NCBI GenBank assembly: GCA_963716135.1
Contig: OY970289.1
Location: 3,658,001-3,722,000, forward strand
DNA length: 64,000 bases
Direction: 5' to 3'
Origin: CAVRAW01 sp963716135
GTDB taxonomy: Bacteria > Planctomycetota > Planctomycetia > Pirellulales > JADZDJ01
A program made the position numbers and the translations under genes. Below the pieces are notes generated by a model. That model did no database searches. It saw nothing but the letters and a program-made list of their open reading frames with translations, and was not told the DNA's origin. Positions within the stretch are counted from its first letter, which is position 1, and the number at the start of each line of letters is the position of its first letter. Below are positions 53,366-60,981 of this stretch, piece after piece.

Positions 53366-54775
53366 ATGCGACGCAAACCAAAATCGACCGCCAGGATTTC
53401 GCGCTTCGAATGCCTGGAGTCGCGCACGCTGTTGGCGGGAAACGTGACCGTGGCGGTGACCGGCGGCGAGTTGGACATTACCGGCGACTCCTCAGGGAAT
53501 TTCATTCAGGTGTCGCAAGTAGGCGGCAACTGGAAGGTGGTGGGCATCGGCACCACCATCAACGGCTCGAGAAGCCCCTATATTGCCAGCGGAGTGACCG
53601 GCGACATTGTTGTCGATCTCAGCGGCGGCAATAACAACTTCAAAATTTTCAACGGCACCGCGCCGCAAAATGTGCGCTTCATTTCGTCGGGAGGCAACGA
53701 TACATTTTCGCTCAGCAGACTGACGGTCACCCAGCAGCTACAGGTCACGGATTCCGGCGGCCGAAACGCAATCGCGATCGATCACCTGGTGGCCGACAGC
53801 GTGGATCTTGCCGGCGGCGCGGACAATGATTCCGTGACCATCACGAATTCCACGGCGTCAAACGGCCTGACCATCGCCGATAGCGGCGGCAACAATTCCT
53901 TCCGCCTGCTGGGACTGACGGTGACTTCCACCGGCACGACCATTACCGGCGGCACGGGCATCGACGTCATTTCCGTAGTGAACGCCACCATCGGCGGCGG
54001 TGGGTTGGTCATTCACGCTTCCGACGCGGCAAATTCTATCAGTGTCAGCAATGTGACTGCCACGAACATCGACATCGACGCCGGCACGGGGGCCGACGTG
54101 CTCACGATCGCCAGCTCCACGGCCACCACCGGCGTGACCATCGACGCCGGATCGGGCAATAACTCCAACATCTTGCGCAACGCGACGATTGCGGGTGGAT
54201 TGAGTGTCACTGCCGGGGCCGGCGACGATACTGCGTTGATGAGCAATTCCACGGTCGCCGGCGGTTGCACGATTACCCTGGCCGAAGGGAAAAACACCGT
54301 GACGCTGAGCACGGATAACGTCTCCAGCGGCGGACTGAGCGTGACCACCGGCGCCGGCAACGATCAGGTGGTCCTGCTGAATTCCACCGTTCACAGCGGC
54401 ATCAGCATCAACGTTGCCAGCGGAGCGAACAGGGTCACCTTCAGCGGACTGGTCGCCACGGGCAACGTGGGAGTTACCACGACTGACGGCGAAGATGCGA
54501 TTTCTTTTTCCCGGGCCACAATCGACGGCAATCTGACGATCGATGCCGGCGCCGAGAAAGACGCGGTTTCGCTGCTGAACGTGAATGTCGGCGCGCACGA
54601 TATTTCGGTGTCGGTCGGCCCCGGCACGTCCGATACCGTGTCGGTGATCAACACCACCGCGGGCACCGAAAGCTTTTCAGACACCGGCGGCACCGACGGC
54701 TCGATTATCGGCGTGAATAATCACTTTGCCACGCCGGCTGTCGTCACCGGCTTCGACCGCGTCTTCAACATTTGA
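53366..54775 (+). CDS. Secreted repeat protein, probable beta-solenoid, planctomycete extracellular family
   Basis: 469 residues. N-terminus RRKPKSTARISRFECLESRT then LLAGNVTV, followed by GGELDITGDSSGNFIQVSQV, closely parallel to the short paralogue at 15542 (ELRILGDGAAKNIQVNQ). About fifteen repeats of roughly 20-24 residues follow with the core (T/S)-x-x-x-G-x-G-x-D-x-(V/I), for example TGAGNDQVVLLNSTVHSGIS and DAGTGADVLTIASSTATTGV, rich in Thr/Ser/Asn/Gly and almost without Cys. The C-terminus DGSIIGVNNHFATPAVVTGF matches the other members. It is intact, unlike two of its relatives. Exported or surface protein, role unknown. Confidence 0.82.
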   Translation: MRRKPKSTARISRFECLESRTLLAGNVTVAVTGGELDITGDSSGNFIQVSQVGGNWKVVGIGTTINGSRSPYIASGVTGDIVVDLSGGNNNFKIFNGTAPQNVRFISSGGNDTFSLSRLTVTQQLQVTDSGGRNAIAIDHLVADSVDLAGGADNDSVTITNSTASNGLTIADSGGNNSFRLLGLTVTSTGTTITGGTGIDVISVVNATIGGGGLVIHASDAANSISVSNVTATNIDIDAGTGADVLTIASSTATTGVTIDAGSGNNSNILRNATIAGGLSVTAGAGDDTALMSNSTVAGGCTITLAEGKNTVTLSTDNVSSGGLSVTTGAGNDQVVLLNSTVHSGISINVASGANRVTFSGLVATGNVGVTTTDGEDAISFSRATIDGNLTIDAGAEKDAVSLLNVNVGAHDISVSVGPGTSDTVSVINTTAGTESFSDTGGTDGSIIGVNNHFATPAVVTGFDRVFNI

Positions 54776-54796
54776 CGCCACATCGGCCCCGTAGCG

Positions 54797-55857
54797 TCAA
54801 GGCGTGAAATCTTCGCCGGCGCTCAGGTTGACCGCAAAGTTGGCCAGCAGATCGGCCGCGCGGTCGATGTCCTCGAGCGAGATCATCTCGACGGCGCTGT
54901 GCATGTAGCGGTTGGGGATGCTCACCAAGGCGGCGGCGACTCCGGCGCGAGTGAGTTGAATGCTGTTGGCGTCGGTGGGCGTGGCGCGGCCGCAGGCGGC
55001 GAGCTGGTACGGAATTTCCCCGGCCTTGGCGGCTTCAAGCAGCTTCTCAACGACCTTCGGGTTCATGTTCGGACCGCGATAGATAACCGGGCCCTTGCCC
55101 AGTGCGACGTCGCCTTCTTGTTTCTTTTCGACCGTGGGGCAATCGGTGGCGTGCGTCACATCCACCGCGATGCCCACGTGCGGATCGACGCCGTAGGCGC
55201 TGGTGCTGCGCGCCGCGCAGCCCGATTTCTTCCTGCACGGTCGATACCGCGAACAGCGCACAGTTGAGTTTCTTCGTGCTCGCGCGGCGAAAGGCTTCGA
55301 TGCACACCCACAGGCCGCACTTGTCGTCCATGGCCGGCGAATTGGCGAAATTATTGCGCATTCCTTGGAAGCCAAGTTGCAGTGTGATCGGATCGCCGAT
55401 GCGCACGAGTTTCTCGGCCTCGGCCTTGTCTTTGGCGCCGATGTCGAGCCACATGTCTTTCAGCTTCACCACCTGTTTGCGTTCTTCATCGGTAAGCAGA
55501 TGGATCGGCTTGCGTGAAATGATGCCGGGCACCGGCCCGTCGGCGGCTCCAGACGGTCATCCGCTGGCCGACAAGCTGCTGCGGGTCCCAGCCGCCGATC
55601 GTCTGCACGTAGACGTATCCTTCGGCGTCGATGTGCTGCACGAGCATGCCGATCTGGTCGCAGTGGCCGGCGAGCATGACCCGCAGCTTGGCGTCGGGAT
55701 TTTTCACCGCGATCACGTTGCCGTGCAGGTCGGTCGAGACTTTGTCGGCAAATGGCTGCACGTAGCGGCGAACCAAATCTTGCACCGGCCGCTCATATCC
55801 AGAGGGGCTTGGCGTTTCCAGGATTTTTTTCAGGAAGTCGTGTGCGGCGGATTCCAT
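54797..55857 (-). CDS. M42-family aminopeptidase (FrvX-like), two frameshifts
   Basis: A metal-dependent peptidase of about 353 residues. ETPSPSGYERPVQDLVRRYV opens the family; metal ligands are in LAGHCDQIGMLV, MDDKCGLWV (bridging Asp), STVQEEIGLRGA (catalytic Glu pair) and GIAVDVTHATDCP; the last His ligand lies near NRYMHSAVEMIS. Frames change near 55540 and near 55205, each consistent with one lost or gained base in a GC-rich run. Every catalytic residue survives, so I call it one gene. ATG at 55857. Confidence 0.85.
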
Positions 55858-55969
55858 GGATGACGATTCCTTCGGAAAGGCGGACAGAAAATCCATCGGC
55901 TTGACGATTCTGCGAGCGGCATTCTAGCATGGCGGATTCTATTCTTTCTATGTCGCTTCAAGCACCCTC

Positions 55970-56000
55970 ACCCCGGCCCTCTCCCATGGGGAGAGGGAGT
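55970..56000. repeat. CCCTCACCCCGGCCCTCTCCC palindromic repeat
   Basis: CCCTCACCCCGGCCCTCTCC continues as CATGGGGAGAGGGAG; the stem CCCTCTCCC/GGGAGAGGG has loop ATG. A repeat of this type is scattered through many bacterial genomes. It lies seven bases before the hom start, inside its leader. Confidence 0.75.
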
Positions 56001-56006
56001 TCAGCC

Positions 56007-57305
56007 ATGGACCAAACCAAAGTTGCCATCGTCGGAATGGGAACCGTCGGCACCGGCGTGGCGCGGCTGCTGGTCGAACATGGCGAGCGGGCGGCGCGCG
56101 ACTCGGGGCGGCAGATTGTGCTGGAATCGGTCGTAGTGCGCGACGGCGATAAGACCCGCGGGCTTGATTTGCCGCGCGGTGTGCTGTCGACCGATTTGAA
56201 AAGCATTACCCGCAATCCGGAAATCAAGGTCGTGGCGCATCTGGTGGGCGGGCTGGAGCCGGCCCGCCAGATCATGCTGGAACTGTTAGATAGCGGAAAA
56301 GACGTTGTCACCGCCAACAAGGCACTGTTGGCCGAGCATGGGCCGGAGTTGTTCGATCGCGCCCGGGCGCTGGATTTGTGCATTGCGTTTGAGGCGGCGG
56401 TGGCCGGCGGGATTCCGATCATTGCCAACATCAGCCAGTGCCTGTCGGCCAATCAGATTCAATCGCTGCGCGGCATTCTAAATGGCACCAGCAATTTTAT
56501 TCTCACGCAGATGGAAGAGCAGGGGGCCGATTATCACACCGCCGTGAAGGAAGCGCAGCGGCGGGGCTATGCCGAGGCCGATCCCACGCTGGACGTGGAC
56601 GGGAGCGACGCCACGCAGAAGCTGGCCATCTTGGCGCACCTGGCCTTCGGGGCGCGGGTGAATTGGCGCGACATTCCGCGTCGCGGCATCGACGGGCTGG
56701 ATATTGCCGATTTGAAATACGCCAAAGAGTTGGGCTACCGGATCAAGCTGATCGCCCTGGCCGATCTCCAATCAGGCGGCGTCGATCTGCAGGTCTCGCC
56801 GATGTTGGTGAAAATCGGCGCGCCGCTGGCTGAAGTGCGCGGGGCGTTTAACGCCATTAGCGTGGTCGGCGATGCCGTCGGCCCGCTGATGTTTCACGGT
56901 CAAGGCGCCGGTCAAATGCCGACCGCGTCGGCTGTCGTGGCCGACATGATCGACATGGTGGTAGGCCGGGCCCCGATTACCTTTCGCACCTTGGAACTGT
57001 GGTCCGATCAGGCGTCCGCCGTGCGGCCGCTGGATCATGCCAAATCGACCGGAAAATTCTATTTGCGGTTTTCGGCGGCCGATGAGCCGGGGGTGCTGGC
57101 CGACGTTGCGGGGATTTTGGGTAAACATAGAATTTCCATCGCGTCGGTTATTCAACATGTGGTTGGCCGAACCGCCGATGGTTTCACGCCGGTGGTGATC
57201 ATGACGCACACCGCCACGGAGAAGAACGTTGCCGACGCCGCGGAAGAAATCGACCGGCTGAAAAGCGTGCGCCCGGTAAGCGTGCGATTAAGAGTTCACG
57301 AGTAG
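56007..57305 (+). CDS. hom: Homoserine dehydrogenase
   Basis: 432 residues. Reduces aspartate semialdehyde to homoserine. The Rossmann loop is VAIVGMGTVGTGVARLL; the catalytic block is EAAVAGGIPIIANISQCL, LNGTSNFILTQMEEQG and EADPTLDVDGSDATQKLAIL. A C-terminal ACT domain (FSAADEPGVLADVAGILGKH) suggests feedback control. I start at ATG 56007; an in-frame start at 55929 would translate the CCCTCACCCC repeat. The stop TAG is the head of a REP-like element. Followed by a PGM-family gene and lysC. Confidence 0.94.
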   Translation: MDQTKVAIVGMGTVGTGVARLLVEHGERAARDSGRQIVLESVVVRDGDKTRGLDLPRGVLSTDLKSITRNPEIKVVAHLVGGLEPARQIMLELLDSGKDVVTANKALLAEHGPELFDRARALDLCIAFEAAVAGGIPIIANISQCLSANQIQSLRGILNGTSNFILTQMEEQGADYHTAVKEAQRRGYAEADPTLDVDGSDATQKLAILAHLAFGARVNWRDIPRRGIDGLDIADLKYAKELGYRIKLIALADLQSGGVDLQVSPMLVKIGAPLAEVRGAFNAISVVGDAVGPLMFHGQGAGQMPTASAVVADMIDMVVGRAPITFRTLELWSDQASAVRPLDHAKSTGKFYLRFSAADEPGVLADVAGILGKHRISIASVIQHVVGRTADGFTPVVIMTHTATEKNVADAAEEIDRLKSVRPVSVRLRVHE

Positions 57306-57326
57306 CCCCCGGCTTTGCCGGGGGGT
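57303..57326. repeat. REP-like palindrome after hom
   Basis: TAG then CCCCCGGCTTTGCCGGGGGG. The TAG is the hom stop codon, as with tsaB. Confidence 0.7.
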
Positions 57327-57347
57327 CGAAGCGGAGACGATCCTCCA

Positions 57348-58553
57348 TTGAAGTACGCGATCATCATCCCCGACGGCGCCGCCGACGAGCCGCAGGAATC
57401 GCTGGGCGGCAAGACGCCGCTGCAGGCGGCGCGCACACCGGCCATGGATGCAATCGTGAAAGCAGGCGTGGTCGGCCGATCGAACAATGTGCCGCCGTCG
57501 CTGCCGCCGGGCTCCGACGTGGCGTGTCTGAGTCTGCTGGGCTACAACCCGATGCAGCATTTCACCGGCCGGGCGCCGCTGGAGGCCGCGGCCCAGGGAA
57601 TTCAACTTGGTCCGGACGATTGGGCCATTCGCTGCAACCTGGTGACGATCGAAAATCAGACGATGCGCGATTTCACTGCAGGGCACATCTCGACCGAAGA
57701 GGCCAAATCACTCTTGGCCACGGCGCAAGAGAACATCGGCAGCGATCATTTGCAGTTTTATCCCGGAGTGAGCTATCGCAATCTGTTGGTGTATCGCGGG
57801 GCGAAGCAGGCGGCGCCGTTTTCACCGGATACTCGGGCGACGCCGCCGCACGATTTGACCGATAAATCGGTGTTGCACGATCATCCGCGCGGGCCCGGGA
57901 GCGATTTGCTCAATCAACTGATGGAGCAAAGCGTGGGACTGTTTGCCGATCATCCCGTGAACAAGGCTCGCCGCGCCGCGGGCAAGCCGCCGGCCACGAA
58001 CATCTGGTTGTGGGGGCTGGGACGCACGCCGCGGCTGGAGCCGTTTCAAAAGCTTTACGACGTGCAAGGCACGATGATTACCGCGGTCGATTTGTTGCGC
58101 GGGCTGGCGGCGCTGGTCGGCTGGAACCGGATCGAAGTGCCCGGGGCGACCGGATACATCGATACCGATTATGCGGCCAAGGGGCGCTATGCCATCGAAG
58201 CGCTCGCGAGCACGGATTTGATCTGCGTGCACGTCGAGGCGACCGACGAAGCTTCGCACATGGGCAACACCGCCGAGAAGATCAAGGCGCTGGAGCAGAT
58301 CGATCGGCAGATTGTCGCGCCATTGCACGAGGCCTTGAAAAAGCAGGGCCAATACCGCATCCTAGTTTCCCCCGATCATCCCACCCCCGTGCGATTGAAG
58401 ACCCACAATCACGGCGCCGTGCCGATTGCCATCGCGGGCAGCGGCATTCAACCGGATGGCGCTACGACGTACGACGAAATTGCGGCGGGCGAATCGCCGC
58501 TGGCGTTTGAGGAGGGGTGGCGGTTGATGGGATGGTTTTTGGGACGGAAATGA
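57348..58553 (+). CDS. Cofactor-independent phosphoglycerate mutase family; probable homoserine kinase
   Basis: 401 residues of the archaeal-type PGM/alkaline phosphatase superfamily: YAIIIPDGAADEPQESLGG at the start (metal Asp), PPGSDVACLSLLGYNP (catalytic Ser region), HVEATDEASHMGNTAEKIKA and VSPDHPTPVRLKTHNHGAVP (metal ligands). The position between hom and lysC fits the family once proposed as an alternative homoserine kinase (TIGR02535 concept), which would supply the step missing between hom and threonine synthase. Start TTG 57348 follows GGAGACG; an in-frame upstream GTG/ATG extension overlaps the palindrome. Glycolytic mutase activity remains possible. Confidence 0.85.
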   Translation: MKYAIIIPDGAADEPQESLGGKTPLQAARTPAMDAIVKAGVVGRSNNVPPSLPPGSDVACLSLLGYNPMQHFTGRAPLEAAAQGIQLGPDDWAIRCNLVTIENQTMRDFTAGHISTEEAKSLLATAQENIGSDHLQFYPGVSYRNLLVYRGAKQAAPFSPDTRATPPHDLTDKSVLHDHPRGPGSDLLNQLMEQSVGLFADHPVNKARRAAGKPPATNIWLWGLGRTPRLEPFQKLYDVQGTMITAVDLLRGLAALVGWNRIEVPGATGYIDTDYAAKGRYAIEALASTDLICVHVEATDEASHMGNTAEKIKALEQIDRQIVAPLHEALKKQGQYRILVSPDHPTPVRLKTHNHGAVPIAIAGSGIQPDGATTYDEIAAGESPLAFEEGWRLMGWFLGRK

Positions 58554-58611
58554 GCGCCGGCTAAACCGCAAGCGCTCCGCTGCCGCGTCGCGGCTAAACA
58601 TCGAAAGATTC

Positions 58612-60384
58612 ATGCCCATTGTCGTTCAAAAATTCGGCGGCACCAGCGTGGCTGATAGCCAGAAAATTCTGGCCGCCGTGCGCAAGGCCATTCGCACGCA
58701 AGAGCAGGGCAACCAGGTGGTGATGGTCGTCAGCGCCATGGGGCATCAGACCGATCATCTGGTGGATCTGGCCAAGCAAATCACCGATCGCCCCGATGCC
58801 CGCGAAATGGACATGCTCCTCTCCACCGGAGAGCAAGTGAGCGTCGCGCTCATGGCGATGGCGCTGCATTCGCTGGGCGCGAAGGCGGTGAGCCTGACCG
58901 GGGCGCAAATCGGCATTCGCACTGACAGCACGCACACCAAGGCCCGCATCCATTCGATTTCGACCGACCGCATGCGGCAGTTGCTTGATGAAGGCAACAT
59001 TGTGATTGCCGCCGGCTTTCAAGGCATCGACGAGAATTTCAACATCACCACGCTGGGGCGCGGCGGCAGCGATACCACGGCCGTGGCGTTGGCGGCCGTG
59101 CTGCGGGCTTCTTGTGAGATTTACACCGACGTCGACGGAGTGTACACGACCGATCCGCGGCAATTGCCCGAGGCGCGGCGGATGAAGCGGATCAGTTACG
59201 ACGAGATGCTGGAGCTGGCGAGCCTGGGGGCGGCGGTAATGCACAGCCGCTCGATCGAGTTTGCCAAAAAATTCGGCGTGCCCGTGCATGTGCGAGCAAG
59301 TTTCAGCGATACGCCCGGCACGATGATTGTGGCCGAGCCGGAGTCGGCAAGCCAGGCGGTGTGCGGGGCCGCGCTGGTGAAGGACGAGGCGCGAATCACG
59401 ATCGAAGGGCTGCCCGACCGGCCGGGCGTGAGCCATGGGATTTTTTCGCGGATCGCCAGGCGCAACATCGCGGTGGACATGATCGTGCAGAACATGGGGG
59501 CGCATGGCAAAGCGGACATCTCGTTCACTGTGCCGCGCGACGACGTGCCGACCACCTTGGAAGCGGCTCGCGAGGCGGCGAAGGAATTGGGCGCCGTCGG
59601 CGTGAGCCACGACGACAATGTGGCCAAGCTGTCGGTGGTTGGACTGGGCATGGCGCGGCAGACGGGCGTCGCCACCAAATTCTTCCAGGCGCTGGGCGAT
59701 GCCGGCGTCAACATGGAAACGATCACCACCAGCGAAATCAAGATCAGCGTGCTGGTGGTGCGCGAGCAGGCGACGACCGCGCTCAGGGCCGTGCATGCGG
59801 CATTCGGGTTGGACAAAGACCCCGGCAACGGCAGCGCGGCTCCGGCGAACCAGCGGACCGCGGACGCGGAAGCTTCCAGCGCGATCGAAATCGTCCGCCG
59901 GCTACAGGGAATGGAAGATCTGACGATCGACGAAATCTCACTCGACGAAAAACAAGCGCGCATTTCGGTCGATGAAGTGCCCGATAAGCCGGGCACCGCG
60001 GCGGCGCTGTTCAAGGAGATCGCTGCGGCCGACATCTTTGTGGACATGATCATTCAAAGCTACAGCCGGGCCGGAAAAGCGAATCTCACATTCACCGTGC
60101 CGGAAAAGGATTTGAAGCGCAGTGCGGCGATTGCCGAAAAAGTGGCGAAGCAAGCGGGCTGCGGGGCGGTGAACAGTTCGGCAAAGATCGACAAGATTTC
60201 CGTACAAGGCATCGGGATGCGCAGCCACAGCGGCGTGGCGCTGGGATTGTTCAGGTCGCTGTCGGACGCGGGCATCAATCTGGATTTGATGAGCACCAGC
60301 GAAGTGCGCGTGAATGTGCTGGTGGACGGCGCGGTGGGGCAGAAGGCGCTGGCGACATTGCAGAAGACGTTCGGACAGAAGTAG
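58612..60384 (+). CDS. lysC: Aspartokinase with four ACT domains
   Basis: 590 residues. Phosphorylates aspartate at the head of Lys/Thr/Met synthesis. Kinase motifs: VQKFGGTSVADSQKI, TTLGRGGSDTTAVALAA and IYTDVDGVYTTDPR. Two tandem ACT pairs follow: about residues 260-410 (GLPDRPGVSHGIFSRIARRN; GVATKFFQALGDAGVNMETI) and about 445-590 (EVPDKPGTAAALFKEIAAAD; GVALGLFRSLSDAGINLDLM). Usual LysC has two ACT domains; the doubled form is known in cyanobacteria and some others and suggests complex feedback. Last gene of the hom block. Confidence 0.95.
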   Translation: MPIVVQKFGGTSVADSQKILAAVRKAIRTQEQGNQVVMVVSAMGHQTDHLVDLAKQITDRPDAREMDMLLSTGEQVSVALMAMALHSLGAKAVSLTGAQIGIRTDSTHTKARIHSISTDRMRQLLDEGNIVIAAGFQGIDENFNITTLGRGGSDTTAVALAAVLRASCEIYTDVDGVYTTDPRQLPEARRMKRISYDEMLELASLGAAVMHSRSIEFAKKFGVPVHVRASFSDTPGTMIVAEPESASQAVCGAALVKDEARITIEGLPDRPGVSHGIFSRIARRNIAVDMIVQNMGAHGKADISFTVPRDDVPTTLEAAREAAKELGAVGVSHDDNVAKLSVVGLGMARQTGVATKFFQALGDAGVNMETITTSEIKISVLVVREQATTALRAVHAAFGLDKDPGNGSAAPANQRTADAEASSAIEIVRRLQGMEDLTIDEISLDEKQARISVDEVPDKPGTAAALFKEIAAADIFVDMIIQSYSRAGKANLTFTVPEKDLKRSAAIAEKVAKQAGCGAVNSSAKIDKISVQGIGMRSHSGVALGLFRSLSDAGINLDLMSTSEVRVNVLVDGAVGQKALATLQKTFGQK

Positions 60385-60419
60385 CAAGTTGAATGCTGAT
60401 CGCTGACGGCTGCCCCCTT

Positions 60420-60824
60420 TTATTCTCCCAGCACGTCGTTGAGCACTTCTTCAGCTACGTAGATCGGCAGCGGCGGATCGGTCGTAACTGCTACTGCGAT
60501 GGCGTCGGAGGGGCGGGCGTCGATTTCGATCAGCTCCCCTTCTTTGCGAACGCGGATCAGCGCGAAATACGTGTGCTCTTTCAGCTCGCTGATCACCACG
60601 TCCTGCAATTCGCCGCCGAGCTGGTCGATGGTGTTCACCAACAGATCGTGCGTCAGCGGGCGCGGAGACTGAAACTGCTTTACGCGACGATCGATGCTCG
60701 TGGCTTCGAAAATGCCAATCAGAATCGGGAAGGTGCGTTCGCCTTCGACCTCTTTCAGGTAGATCACCTGCTGGTCGTTGATTTCACTGATGATGATCCG
60801 CGACAATTCCATCTGCACGGGCAT
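60420..60824 (-). CDS. Bifunctional nuclease-like (DUF151) protein
   Basis: 134 residues of the BFN domain: MELSRIIISEINDQQVIYLK, FPILIGIFEATSIDRRV, PLTHDLLVNTIDQLGGELQD and DARPSDAIAVAVTTDPPLPI (the conserved RPSDA segment). Plant members have DNase and RNase activity; bacterial function is poorly known. Start at ATG 60824. Confidence 0.88.
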   Translation of the reverse strand: MPVQMELSRIIISEINDQQVIYLKEVEGERTFPILIGIFEATSIDRRVKQFQSPRPLTHDLLVNTIDQLGGELQDVVISELKEHTYFALIRVRKEGELIEIDARPSDAIAVAVTTDPPLPIYVAEEVLNDVLGE

Positions 60825-60901
60825 GGGCGATCCTTTGCAATTGCGTATGGCTAATACCCGATTATAGAATGATTCGCGCGATGCAATCCAGAGGCACGTA
60901 G

Positions 60902-60980
60902 GGGTGGCCGGGGTCGAGCGCAGCGAGCCCCCGGGTTGGCGCGCTCCTGGGGGCTCACTTTGTTCGACCCCAGGCACCCT
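60902..60980. repeat. Long imperfect hairpin (GGGGTCGA...GAGCCCCC family)
   Basis: The left arm GGGGTCGAGCGCAGCGAGCC pairs with the right arm GGGGGCTCACTTTGTTCGAC and beyond, giving an imperfect stem of over 25 bp, with outer GGGTG/CACCC. The end abuts the valS stop, so it may act as the valS terminator. It looks like a dispersed mobile-type repeat. Confidence 0.65.
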
Positions 60981-60981
60981 A

